Shown here in pieces: positions 24,845 to 33,148 of a DNA stretch of 64,000 nucleotides. The stretch comes from Paenarthrobacter histidinolovorans. GTDB taxonomy: Bacteria; Actinomycetota; Actinomycetes; Actinomycetales; Micrococcaceae. The first letter of the stretch is position 1, and each line of letters opens with the position of its first letter. The position numbers were made by a program, and so were the translations under genes. The stretch is from the NCBI RefSeq assembly GCF_014647595.1, contig NZ_BMPM01000008.1, positions 92,767 to 156,766 on the forward strand. Direction: 5' to 3'. Under the pieces are notes generated by a model. It was not told where the DNA came from and did not search any database. It worked only from the letters and a program-made list of their open reading frames with translations.

Positions 24845-25255
24845 TTACTCGGTCCCCAGATTCGTTGGCAGGCCACGGTTCTTCCAACCATTCACAGTCC
24901 GTTCGCCGTAGCGGTCGGGTTCGCCCTCAAAGCCTTCAAGGACGTTGTAGGCGGTGAAGCCTGCCTGGGTGGCGGCGATGGCGGCGGAGATGGAGCGCTG
25001 GCCGGAGCGGCAGATGAAGACGAGCTCCACGCCGTCGTCCTCTGGCGCTTGCTGCTGCAGGTCCTCGATGAAGCGGGAGTTCGGGATGCCGCCTGCGAGG
25101 TTCCACTGGATGAACAGGGGATCGTTCTCGGTGGCTTTCGTGTCGGGAATGCCGATGTGGGCCCATTCGCCCTCGGTGCGGACGTCCACCAGGATGGCGC
25201 CCTGTTCAAGTTTGGCCCACGCGTCCTGCGGGGTCAGGTCACCTGCGTAGCTCAT
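24845..25255 (-). CDS. Rhodanese-domain sulfurtransferase
   Basis: 136 residues, single rhodanese domain. Visible: LEQGAILVDVRTEGEWAHIG (16-35) and the active-site loop FICRSGQRSISAA with the persulfide-forming Cys, then YNVLEGFEGEPD. Its ATG overlaps the stop of the DUF1737 gene by 4 nt and its stop abuts metZ. It probably carries sulfane sulfur for, or next to, the MetZ step. The actual donor is unknown. Confidence 0.9.
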   Translation of the reverse strand: MSYAGDLTPQDAWAKLEQGAILVDVRTEGEWAHIGIPDTKATENDPLFIQWNLAGGIPNSRFIEDLQQQAPEDDGVELVFICRSGQRSISAAIAATQAGFTAYNVLEGFEGEPDRYGERTVNGWKNRGLPTNLGTE

Positions 25256-25515
25256 GCGTGGCCCTCGAATGCTTCTTCGTCGTCGGTTTCCAGTTCATCA
25301 ACGGCGTTGGCAACTGCGGCATCGGCGCTGGCAATCGCGGCAGGCAGGACTACGGCCTGTGCGACGATCACCTCGGTTCCGTTGAAAGTGGCTGCGGGGC
25401 TGCCGTGCAGTACGTACCCGTCCGCCAGGGCGTTGGTGATCCGCTCACAAAAGTCGCGGGTATCCGGGCCTGTTATCAGGCGGTAAGAGAGTTTTTCTTC
25501 AGTGGGTTCAGGCAT
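25252..25515 (-). CDS. DUF1737 domain protein
   Basis: 87 residues. The N-terminal about 45 residues match DUF1737 (LSYRLITGPDTRDFCERITNAL, then GYVLHGSPAATFNGTEVIVAQAVV). The C-terminus is Ala- and acid-rich. The family has no assigned function but often precedes metabolic enzymes. It is first gene of the metZ operon, about 45 nt after the riboswitch. Confidence 0.85.
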   Translation of the reverse strand: MPEPTEEKLSYRLITGPDTRDFCERITNALADGYVLHGSPAATFNGTEVIVAQAVVLPAAIASADAAVANAVDELETDDEEAFEGHA

Positions 25516-25561
25516 TGCTGGTGCTCCTCAGTCACGCTTGCAGTTCGAGTTGTCGATACGC

Positions 25562-25643
25562 CGAGTAGTCACCTGAGGCACCCCGCCGGAGAGAGGGTTG
25601 CCGACCAGCAAGTCAGGGCTTTGCGCTGGTTCTCATTACTCAA
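25562..25643 (-). promoter_or_regulatory. SAM-IV riboswitch
   Basis: Read on the minus strand, the element runs TTGAGTAATGAGAACCAGCG, then AAAGCCCTGACTTGCTGGTC, GGCAACCCTC, CCGGCGGGGTGCC and CAGGTGACTACTCGG. The closing helix pairs GAGTA with TACTC. Order and conserved blocks (CAGCG, CTTGCTG, CGGCAACCCTC, CGGGGTGCC, GGTGA) are those of the actinobacterial SAM-IV class. It precedes the DUF1737-rhodanese-metZ operon and should repress it when S-adenosylmethionine is high. Confidence 0.92.
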
Positions 25644-25795
25644 GAAAAACGTAGCATTCACGACGACGGCCCGCACGGCGGCCGTCGTCATGTTGCGTAA
25701 TCGGAGGGTGCTGGAGTACGGGTCCAATTAAGACGTCCCGGGAGCATAATTGACGCAGTACGACCCCCCGTAACTTCGTATGAAATCAGGTCGCG

Positions 25796-27124
25796 GTGAA
25801 CGGACAGAGCAGTTCTACACTCAAGCCCATGCTGCATTTTGGTTGGTTTGTGGGGCACGGATTCGGGGTCCAGGGCTGGGGAACTCCGGGCTACAGCCTG
25901 GGCTACGACTGGAAGAAACCCGCCCTGTACCAGGAGGCCGTGCGCGCGTTCGAGCAATCCGGGCTGGACCTGTTCATCATCGAGGATTCCCTGACAGTGC
26001 CGGACACGTACGGGGGTTCGGCCGAGGTTTCGCTGGCCCATGCTTCCTTTGCGCCGAAACATGATCCTTTGGCGTTGGTTCCGTACCTGCTTTCCGCCAC
26101 GGAGCACTTGGGGATCGTTCCCACGGTCAGCGCTTCCTTCTACCCGCCCTTCACTGCGGCCCGGCTTCTTGCCACGTTGCAGCACTTCTCAGACGGGCAG
26201 CTCGGTTGGAACGTGGTCACATCGGGCAGCGACCTCGCCGCCCGGAACTACGGGCTGGACCAGCAGATCGAGCATGACCTCCGCTATGAAAAGGCTGAAG
26301 AATTCGTCGACGTCGTCAGGCGGCTCTGGCGGAGCTGGGAGCCTGACGCCGTGCTTGAGGACGTTTCAGCCGGGGTATTCGCGGACCACACCAAGGTGCA
26401 TCCGATCAACCATCAGGGCGAGTTCTTCAAGGTCCGTGGGCCACTGAACACGGCTCCGCTGCCCGAGGAACCCGTGCTTGTCCAAGCCGGTGCCTCTCCC
26501 AGGGGCAAAGCGTTCGCCGGTGGTCACGCGGATGTGGCGATTGCCCTCGCCCGCGGCGTGGACGGGATGAAGGCTTACAGGGATTCGATCCGGGCTGAGG
26601 CGGCGAAAGCAGGGCGGAATCCCGACGACGTGAAGGTGCTTTTCGTCCTGAAGCCCACCGTTGTTGGATCTACTGCCGAGGCCGAGGAGTTGCGGGCACA
26701 GCGCCGGGAACTGACGCAGCGTGACATCGACAGCCAGCTGAATTCGATTTCCTACCTATCCGTGATCGACTTCAAGCAGTTTGATCTCGATGCCCCGCTT
26801 CCGGAGCTGAGCACCAACAGCAACCAGGGCACCCTGGAGCACTTTGCCAAGGCGGCTCCTCCCGGGTCCACGCTGCGTGAAATCCTGCAGGCCCGCAGCG
26901 GTGGTGCCGGGGATTCGATCATCGGCACGGCCGGTGAAATCGCGGATTACCTGGAGGAGACCGGCTCGGCGGTCGGGGGCGATGGCTTCCTGTTTTCCGG
27001 CTTTGTTGATCCGGTGACCGTGCACGGTGTGCTGGACAAGCTCACGCCCGAGCTGCGGCACCGTGGCCTGTTGAGGAAGAGTTACGGCAACGGCGGATTC
27101 CGCCAAAATCTGCTGGATTTCTAG
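25796..27124 (+). CDS. LLM-class FMN-dependent monooxygenase (NtaA/SnaA/DszA group)
   Basis: 442 residues, GTG start. A second candidate start, ATG at 25829, would begin MLHFGWFVGHG. It is a bacterial-luciferase-like TIM barrel with family marks DLFIIEDSLTVPDTYGG, LLATLQHFSDGQLGWNVVTSG (about 120-140, the flavin-site WN..TS), ARNYGL and PVLVQAGASPRGKAFAGGHADV. The group uses FMNH2 from a partner reductase and O2 to cleave C-S, C-N or chelate substrates such as dibenzothiophene sulfone or nitrilotriacetate. No reductase is adjacent. Its stop overlaps the next gene by 1 nt (TAGTG). Divergence from the SAM-IV/metZ operon and the downstream cysteine-synthase-like gene suggest an organosulfur or amino-acid substrate, which is an inference. 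Confidence 0.88.
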   Translation: MNGQSSSTLKPMLHFGWFVGHGFGVQGWGTPGYSLGYDWKKPALYQEAVRAFEQSGLDLFIIEDSLTVPDTYGGSAEVSLAHASFAPKHDPLALVPYLLSATEHLGIVPTVSASFYPPFTAARLLATLQHFSDGQLGWNVVTSGSDLAARNYGLDQQIEHDLRYEKAEEFVDVVRRLWRSWEPDAVLEDVSAGVFADHTKVHPINHQGEFFKVRGPLNTAPLPEEPVLVQAGASPRGKAFAGGHADVAIALARGVDGMKAYRDSIRAEAAKAGRNPDDVKVLFVLKPTVVGSTAEAEELRAQRRELTQRDIDSQLNSISYLSVIDFKQFDLDAPLPELSTNSNQGTLEHFAKAAPPGSTLREILQARSGGAGDSIIGTAGEIADYLEETGSAVGGDGFLFSGFVDPVTVHGVLDKLTPELRHRGLLRKSYGNGGFRQNLLDF

Positions 27125-28686
27125 TGGGCACTTTCACTATCGGGACAGGCCCCGTTTCCGCGTCGGCCGTGGCGCAAGCAGCAGCTGATCCGTCGTTTCA
27201 CGTGGAACTCAACCAAGATGCGTTGAATTTGATCCGCCGGGGGCGGGAGATCGTGGAGCAGGCGGCTGCCTCCGGCCAGCGGGTGTACGGACTGAATACC
27301 CTGCTCGGATCAGGCCGGGACACGGTTGTGGAGGAAAAGTCACTCCTGGCCTACCAAGTCCAGGTAGTGAGGTACCACAACAGCGGCGTGGGCCCGTATC
27401 TGGACCGTTCCCCAGCCCGGGCGCTGATTCTGGCCAGGCTTGTCGGATTCAGCCGGGGCGGCTCCGGAGTACGTGCCGGGACCGCCGGGTTCTACGCCGA
27501 ACTGCTCAACCGCGGCGTCTTTCCGGCCATCCCGCGCGAAGGCTCGGTAGGTTCTTCGGACCTGACCCAGCTGGCCGCCGTCGCTGCCGTGGCACTGGGT
27601 GAGGGCGAAGCGTTCGACGCCGCGGGCATGCTGGTGCCCGGCGCCAAAGCCCTCGCGGACGCCGGTCTGCAAGCCCTGGTTCTCGCGCCAGGGGAGGCGC
27701 TGGCCCTGGTGAGCGCCAACGCATACTCCGTTGGCGCAGGTACCCTCGCTTTGGCCCGCCTGCGGCACCTCGCCCGGCTGGCCGACGTCGCGCTTTCACT
27801 GTCGCTGGAGGCGATCGCAAGGTACGACGGCGGCGGGAACCTCAGTCCCTTTTCGCCGGCGATCCAAGCGGCCAAGGCGGTGGACGGCCAACGGGACTCG
27901 GCGGCAGCTGTTCGCCGGCTTCTGAGCGGCGGATGGCTGGAGGATGTCCGGCCGGAAGTGTCCGTGCAGGACGCGTTGTCGTTCCGGGCAGCTCCACAGA
28001 CCCATGGGGCGTTCCGGGCCTTGGTGTCGCGGCTGCGGTCGGCCTTGGAGGTGGAATTGAACGGCCGGGGGGACAACCCGTTGGTCGATGTTGAGTCCGG
28101 TGCGATGGTGTCCGGTGGGAACTTTCAGCCCATGCAGCTGGCGTTATCCTTCGAGAGCTTGCGCCTGGGATTGGCGCACGTGGGAATTTCCAGCGAGCGG
28201 CGGATCGCCAAGCTGTATCCGCCGCAACGGGCCATCCGGGCCAGGCACCTGGCAGCGTCAACCTCCGCGCCTGGAACGGCGTCTGCCTTGATCCAGGAGG
28301 AGCTGCCCGGGCTGCTCTGGTATTCCGCGGCGGGGCTGTTGGCCGAGCTCAAATTCCTGGCAGCTCCTGCAACCCTGGGGGCGCCCACGCTCTCGGCCGA
28401 CATCGAGGACCACTCCACGCTCGCGCCGCTGGCACTGCAGCAACTGGAGAAGTCGATTGATGCTGCGGAGAAGCTCCTGGCCATCGAGTCCCTCACGGCT
28501 TCCTACCTCTTGCTGGAAGCGGAAGCTGCACAGCCGCTCGGCAACGGAACCGGGCTGGTGGTGGGCAAGCTGGCTGATGTGCTTGCCGACCGGCCTTCGG
28601 CGCCGGACCTGGTGGAGCGCTCGCGGACTGTGTTGCGCGAAGCCGTGGACCAGCTTTTCACTGAAACAGAGGAGGCGACGCCATGA
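27124..28686 (+). CDS. HAL/PAL/TAL-family lyase with altered MIO triad
   Basis: 520 residues, GTG start overlapping the previous stop. It is collinear with histidine/aromatic ammonia-lyases: Tyr55 in RVYGLNTLLGSGRD (catalytic Tyr position), GRGDNPLVD (about 315-323), GGNFQPMQLALSFESL and SSERRIAKLYPP. The MIO cofactor normally forms from Ala-Ser-Gly in GSVGASGDLAPLA. Here residues 140-151 read GSVGSSDLTQLA, one residue short and without the triad. HAL-specific GNFHGxP is also changed to GNFQPMQ. So it is probably not a histidase. It could be an MIO-independent lyase (ergothionase is the precedent I recall), a mutase or a non-catalytic relative. Operon with LLM monooxygenase and a cysteine-synthase homologue. 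Confidence 0.88.
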   Translation: MGTFTIGTGPVSASAVAQAAADPSFHVELNQDALNLIRRGREIVEQAAASGQRVYGLNTLLGSGRDTVVEEKSLLAYQVQVVRYHNSGVGPYLDRSPARALILARLVGFSRGGSGVRAGTAGFYAELLNRGVFPAIPREGSVGSSDLTQLAAVAAVALGEGEAFDAAGMLVPGAKALADAGLQALVLAPGEALALVSANAYSVGAGTLALARLRHLARLADVALSLSLEAIARYDGGGNLSPFSPAIQAAKAVDGQRDSAAAVRRLLSGGWLEDVRPEVSVQDALSFRAAPQTHGAFRALVSRLRSALEVELNGRGDNPLVDVESGAMVSGGNFQPMQLALSFESLRLGLAHVGISSERRIAKLYPPQRAIRARHLAASTSAPGTASALIQEELPGLLWYSAAGLLAELKFLAAPATLGAPTLSADIEDHSTLAPLALQQLEKSIDAAEKLLAIESLTASYLLLEAEAAQPLGNGTGLVVGKLADVLADRPSAPDLVERSRTVLREAVDQLFTETEEATP

Positions 28687-29735
28687 GCACGGCCACCCGT
28701 AAACATGGAATCCACGCACAGCCCGGGAGTCTTGACGGTCTCGACGCCTCGGTCCTGGAAGAGGTGGGGAACACCCCGCTGGTCAAGCTGGAGGCGTTCA
28801 GCCGCGGATTGGGGAGCGTCATCCACGTCAAGCTGGAGTCCGAGAACCCCGGCGGCTCCATCAAGGACCGTACGGCACTGAGCATGGTGCGGGCGGCCGA
28901 GCGTTCGGGGGAGTTGAGGCCGGGTGCCACCATTGTGGAGAGCACGTCCGGTAACACCGGCATCGGGCTTGCGCTGATCGGATACCTCACCGGCCACCCT
29001 GTAGTGGTGGTCACGGGCGACACCATTTCACAGGAAAAGCTCGCTGCGCTGCACAACTATGGGGCGCGGGTGATCCTGACCGATTGGAACGCGCCGTCGG
29101 AATCTCCGGAGAACGCGAGGGCTGTTGCGGCCCGGATTACTGCTGGGACGCCGGGCGCCTGGCGGCCCATGCAGTTCGATAATCCGGCCAATCCCTTGGC
29201 GCATTATGAGACGACCGGGCCGGAGATCTGGGAACAGACGGGTGGTCTGGTGACGCACTTCGTGGCCGGCATCGGTACGGGCGGGACCATCAGCGGTAAC
29301 GGGCGGTACTTGAAGGAGCAGGTGGCGGCTTCGCGGCCGGGCGGGCACCTTGAAGTGGTGGGCGCCGATCCCTATGGATCCGCCTACAGTGGCGGCCATC
29401 CCGGCGAGATCCTGGTGGACGGCGTCGGCAATTCCTGGCCACAGGAAGAGTGGCCCAGGATCTTTGACCGCTCCATCGTGGACCGTTTCCTCCGGATTCC
29501 CAATGACGAGGTCTACTCAACCGTCCATCGGCTCCTCGACGAGGAAGGCCTGGCGCTGGGCCCTTCGTCCGGCCTGTCCGTGGCGGCCGCCGTGCGCGTG
29601 GCCCGCGCTGCGCCTCACGGTTCGGTGGTGGTAGCGATAGCTCCCGACGCCGGTACCAACTACCTGAGCAAAGCCTTCAACCCCGTGTGGCTGGCCGAGC
29701 ATGGCATCCGCCTGGCCGCCGACACCCCGGAGTGA
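28683..29735 (+). CDS. Cysteine-synthase/cystathionine-beta-synthase-like PLP enzyme
   Basis: 350 residues. The ATG overlaps the lyase stop by 4 nt. Fold-type II PLP features: VGNTPLVKLEAF (about 28-39), GGSIKDRTAL with the PLP lysine (57-66), STSGNTGIGLALIGY (81-95) and GIGTGGTISGNGRYLKE (about 196-212). The C-terminus AIAPDAGTNYLSKAFNP is that of CBS-like rather than CysK (GDRYLS) enzymes. The acceptor substrate is unknown. Position after a lyase and a flavin monooxygenase suggests it builds or breaks a thioether amino acid formed in that pathway. Confidence 0.88.
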   Translation: MSTATRKHGIHAQPGSLDGLDASVLEEVGNTPLVKLEAFSRGLGSVIHVKLESENPGGSIKDRTALSMVRAAERSGELRPGATIVESTSGNTGIGLALIGYLTGHPVVVVTGDTISQEKLAALHNYGARVILTDWNAPSESPENARAVAARITAGTPGAWRPMQFDNPANPLAHYETTGPEIWEQTGGLVTHFVAGIGTGGTISGNGRYLKEQVAASRPGGHLEVVGADPYGSAYSGGHPGEILVDGVGNSWPQEEWPRIFDRSIVDRFLRIPNDEVYSTVHRLLDEEGLALGPSSGLSVAAAVRVARAAPHGSVVVAIAPDAGTNYLSKAFNPVWLAEHGIRLAADTPE

Positions 29736-29812
29736 CCCTCCCTCACGTCCTGTGTGGGGCGGACGCGTGCTCTTTCAAGCGCTCGCGGAGCGCGGTGCGT
29801 TAAGCTCCAACC

Positions 29813-30295
29813 ATGCCTGAACAGGAAACAAAACCGCGGCTGGCCGGTTATCTCGATAAGCAGCAACCCGATCTCTACGCGACGCTCAGTCACTATTCGC
29901 AGCAACTTGTCGATGAAGCTGACCGCCTCGGGATCCCGCGCCGGACCCTGGAACTCATCAACTACCTGTGTTCGCAGATCAACGGGTGCGCGTTTTGCTT
30001 GGACCTTCACCACCGCCGGGCGCTGAAGTATGGCGAGACCGAACAACGCCTGTCATTGGTGGCCGTGTACAAGGAGGTGCAACTCTTCGAACCCAGCGAG
30101 GTTTTAGCCATGGAGATCGCCGAGCAGATCACCCGCATGAGCAGCTCGCGTCCAAGCCCGGAACTCTTTGAACAGGCGCGCAGGCACTACAGCGACGAGC
30201 AGATCAGTGTCCTCTGCATGGCGGCGATTGGAATCAACGCTTTCAACAGGCTGTCCATCCTGAGTGAGCACCCGGTCAGAGTAGCCAAAAAGTAG
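29813..30295 (+). CDS. Carboxymuconolactone decarboxylase/AhpD-like protein
   Basis: 160 residues, all-helical AhpD-like fold. The key motif is CSQINGCAFCLDLHHRRAL (residues about 53-71), with a CxxC pair and a following His, as in AhpD-type peroxidase/disulfide proteins. It lies 77 bp downstream of the cysteine-synthase-like gene on the same strand, so it may be the fourth gene of that operon, although the gap and weak ribosome site leave this open. Likely a thiol-dependent peroxidase or redox partner. Confidence 0.85.
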   Translation: MPEQETKPRLAGYLDKQQPDLYATLSHYSQQLVDEADRLGIPRRTLELINYLCSQINGCAFCLDLHHRRALKYGETEQRLSLVAVYKEVQLFEPSEVLAMEIAEQITRMSSSRPSPELFEQARRHYSDEQISVLCMAAIGINAFNRLSILSEHPVRVAKK

Positions 30296-30352
30296 TGGCT
30301 GGGGCCGTCCGCAGTACTGAGTGCCAGGCGTCCTGACCTTCTTTCAGAGCAA

Positions 30353-30394
30353 ATCAGCCCTTGGGCAACCGCAATAGGTTGGCCAAGGGCTGAT
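30353..30394. terminator. Bidirectional hairpin terminator
   Basis: Arms ATCAGCCCTTGGGCAACC (30353-30370) and GGTTGGCCAAGGGCTGAT (30377-30394) around a 6-nt loop form an 18-bp stem with one mismatch. It sits between the convergent AhpD-like and permease genes. Confidence 0.8.
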
Positions 30395-30426
30395 CTGCAT
30401 CCAAACAGGGTCAGGAAGCCGCAGAG

Positions 30427-31881
30427 CTAAGCGTCCAAGGCCTTCTTGAGCGACCGCCGTCGTCCGTACTTGAAGTAGAAGAACGCGTAGCAGGCACCCA
30501 CGAAAGGCACGCCGAACAAGAGGGCCGTCACCTGGTTGGGATCGAACGCGATGCCGATCAACGACACAACGCACAAGGCGAAGGCGAGGATCGGCACCAG
30601 CGGAAAGAGCGGGGCCTTGTACGGCAGGCTGTTGACGTTACCGCCATTCCGCACGAACGTCCTCCGGTAGATGAAGTGTGAAGCCACGATGGACATCCAC
30701 ACACCCACTGTTGCAAAGCCGGCCACGGAAACCAGGACCAGGTAGACGGTAGCGGGTGCCACGACGCTGCTGATGAGCGAGGCCAGGCCGCCAAGCATGC
30801 TCACACAGAGGGCAACCAGGGGGATGCCGCGCTTGGTGAGCTTCTTGAAGGCCTGGGGTGCGTGGCCTTCATCGGCCAGCGAGAACAGCATGCGGGCACA
30901 GGAGAAGAGCCCGCAGTTTCCGGCTGAAAGCAACGCGGTGATGATCACAAAGTTCATGATGTCGGCCGCGTACGGGATGCCGAGCATGGAGAAGACGGTG
31001 ACGAACGGGCTTTCGTCCACGCTGACTTTTTCATAGGGGATGGTTGCCGCGATGACCGTGATGGCTCCCACGAAGAAGATCATCAGGCGGATCACTGTGG
31101 TTCGCATTGCCTTGGGGATGTTGGCGCCGGGGTTGGCGGTCTCGCCCGCTGCAACGCCGATCAGTTCGGAACCGGAGAAGGCGTAGAAGACTGCCAGGCA
31201 CGTGACGAAGACTCCAGTGAAGCCGTTGGGGAACAGCCCGTCAGGGGTGCTGAAGTTCTCGCCAAACGTGGGGTAGTCGCCCGTAGCCATGGGGTGGAAA
31301 CCGGTCAGGGCGGCGCCGCCCAGGATGATGAGGCCGACGACGGCGGCGACCTTGATGAGCGCGAACCAGAACTCTGATTCTCCAAAGACGCGCGATGAGA
31401 TGGCGTTCAACGTGAAGAGGACTGTTGCGAACACGAAGCACCAGATCCAGACGTCCACGCCCGGGAACCACCGTTGCATAAGAAGCCCGGCCGCGGTGAA
31501 TTCCGAACCGAGGGCCACAGCCCAGCAGAGCCAATAGAGCCAGGCAGTGGCAAAGCCCGTGGCCGGTCCGATGGTCCGCGCTGCGTAGATGTGGAATGCG
31601 CCCGAGACAGGAAACGCAACAGCGAGTTCCCCGAGGCAGGCCATCACCAGATACACCACGACGGCGCCGATAAGGAAGGCAAGCACCGCGCCCAGGGGGC
31701 CTGCGGTTGCGATGGTGTAGCCGGAACTGACGAAGAGGCCCGAACCGATGACACCGCCCATGGCGATCATGACCAGGTGCCGGGCCTCCATGGACCGGCG
31801 AAGCCCTGATGTGGAGGCGGCAGTTGCGGACTGCGCCTCGGTTGCCGATGCTTCGGCTTTTGTGGGGGAGCTGAGTCCCAT
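30427..31881 (-). CDS. Amino-acid permease (APC superfamily, AAT type)
   Basis: 484 residues, 12 membrane helices after a 30-residue hydrophilic start. Family marks: RHLVMIAMGGVIGSGLFVSSG (the glycine-rich substrate-binding helix 1, about 34-54), GELAVAFPVSGAFHIYAAR, and helix 6 with AFSGSELIGVAAGETANPGANIPKAMR in consecutive pieces. It belongs to the proton-coupled amino-acid transporter group with LysP, AnsP and GabP relatives. Substrate cannot be assigned. Its 250-bp upstream region (31882-32134) is AT-richer and probably holds its promoter. Confidence 0.9.
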   Translation of the reverse strand: MGLSSPTKAEASATEAQSATAASTSGLRRSMEARHLVMIAMGGVIGSGLFVSSGYTIATAGPLGAVLAFLIGAVVVYLVMACLGELAVAFPVSGAFHIYAARTIGPATGFATAWLYWLCWAVALGSEFTAAGLLMQRWFPGVDVWIWCFVFATVLFTLNAISSRVFGESEFWFALIKVAAVVGLIILGGAALTGFHPMATGDYPTFGENFSTPDGLFPNGFTGVFVTCLAVFYAFSGSELIGVAAGETANPGANIPKAMRTTVIRLMIFFVGAITVIAATIPYEKVSVDESPFVTVFSMLGIPYAADIMNFVIITALLSAGNCGLFSCARMLFSLADEGHAPQAFKKLTKRGIPLVALCVSMLGGLASLISSVVAPATVYLVLVSVAGFATVGVWMSIVASHFIYRRTFVRNGGNVNSLPYKAPLFPLVPILAFALCVVSLIGIAFDPNQVTALLFGVPFVGACYAFFYFKYGRRRSLKKALDA

Positions 31882-32134
31882 ATTCCCTCCGGGAAGTTAG
31901 CCAGCAAAGTCTGAAGTAGTGCCGGTTGGACGTGATCCAACTAACACGAGAACAAGATTCATCACATGACGAATGACCATTTCAAGGAGGATAAGAGAAA
32001 TGCGATTGAACGCACAAATTGCCCACGGCTGAGGCCAAGAGTTCCTAATCATTGAGTCATGCGAGCAATTACTCTACTTGCGACCTGCTAGGTTCCAAGC
32101 GGAGCATCCTTGGCGGATGCCCCGGGGCGGACCT

Positions 32135-33076
32135 CTATTCGATGCCTGCGAACAACTCGTTCAGCTCAGCTGTGAGCTGCTTTCGGATGGCCGGTGTACC
32201 GACCTCCTTGCCGTTGATGTGATTCACCGGGGCGATCAAGCGAATACTGGAGATGAGCCACACGGCGTCAGCATCGAACAAGTCTTGCGGCTCCAGCGGG
32301 CCGTAGCCCAGTTCCCAGCCGGCCGCCTTGGCTGCCGCGAACAGCGCACCCTGCGAGGTTCCCGGGAGGATGCCGCTGTCCAGTTGCGGTGTGATGAGGC
32401 GGCGAACAGTCCTGACGGAACCATCGCCGTCGTCTACTTCTTCAAGGTGCGCCAGCAGCACCGTGGACGTCGGCCCTTCAAGGACGCGGCCATCTGTCGA
32501 GGTGAAGATCGCGTCGTCGGCGCCTTGCTTGTGCGCGTAGCGCAGGGCAGCCATGTTGACGGCATAGGAAAGGGTTTTGGCGCCGAGCAAAAGCCATGGC
32601 GCGCGCTCGCCCGCTTCGGTATCGAAGCCACGGTCCAGAAGTACGACGTCGATGCCCGTCTCCCGCTGCCGGCGGCTGCCCGCGGGTGAGGGCGAAGCCT
32701 GTACCCAGCAAGTGGGGCTCGCCGCACCTTCAACCCCGCGGGTGACGATGAGTTTGACCACAACCTCGTCCTCCTCGGGCGTGGGCGCCGGGTGGACAGT
32801 GCGGAATTCCGTGATGGCCGTGTCGATGGCCCGCCGCCAGGCATCCTGATCGGGCGGGGTCAGGTCCAACGCGGCTGCGGAACTGGCCAGCCTGTTGAGG
32901 TGTGCCTGGACTTTCCGGGGGCGCCCCTGGACCGCCAGGAGTGATTCGAACACACCATCTCCGCGTGTAGCTCCCAGGTCCGTGGCCATAAGCTGCGGTT
33001 GGCTGGAATCGGCAATTCGGCCGTTTTCGAAAGCGGGGTCCAGGAAAACGAGGACCGTGGGGGCTGCTGAAGTCAT
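32135..33076 (-). CDS. pabC: Aminodeoxychorismate lyase (class IV aminotransferase family)
   Basis: 313 residues. Fold-type IV PLP enzyme: GATRGDGVFESLLAVQGRPR (35-54), Lys167 in LLLGAKTLSYAVNM as the PLP lysine, DDAIFTSTDGRVLEGPTSTVLL, and LPGTSQGALFAAA. It converts 4-amino-4-deoxychorismate to p-aminobenzoate for folate. The PabB fusion gene lies 1.6 kb away on the same strand, separated by an oppositely oriented cardiolipin synthase gene. D-amino-acid or branched-chain aminotransferase is the alternative, but the pabB neighbour favours PabC. Confidence 0.82.
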   Translation of the reverse strand: MTSAAPTVLVFLDPAFENGRIADSSQPQLMATDLGATRGDGVFESLLAVQGRPRKVQAHLNRLASSAAALDLTPPDQDAWRRAIDTAITEFRTVHPAPTPEEDEVVVKLIVTRGVEGAASPTCWVQASPSPAGSRRQRETGIDVVLLDRGFDTEAGERAPWLLLGAKTLSYAVNMAALRYAHKQGADDAIFTSTDGRVLEGPTSTVLLAHLEEVDDGDGSVRTVRRLITPQLDSGILPGTSQGALFAAAKAAGWELGYGPLEPQDLFDADAVWLISSIRLIAPVNHINGKEVGTPAIRKQLTAELNELFAGIE

Positions 33077-33148
33077 GGTCCAAGCTTAGTGCGGGGCCAC
33101 TGCTGATGACTTTGCCGGATAGGCTGTGGTCACTGTTGTCCATGAACC

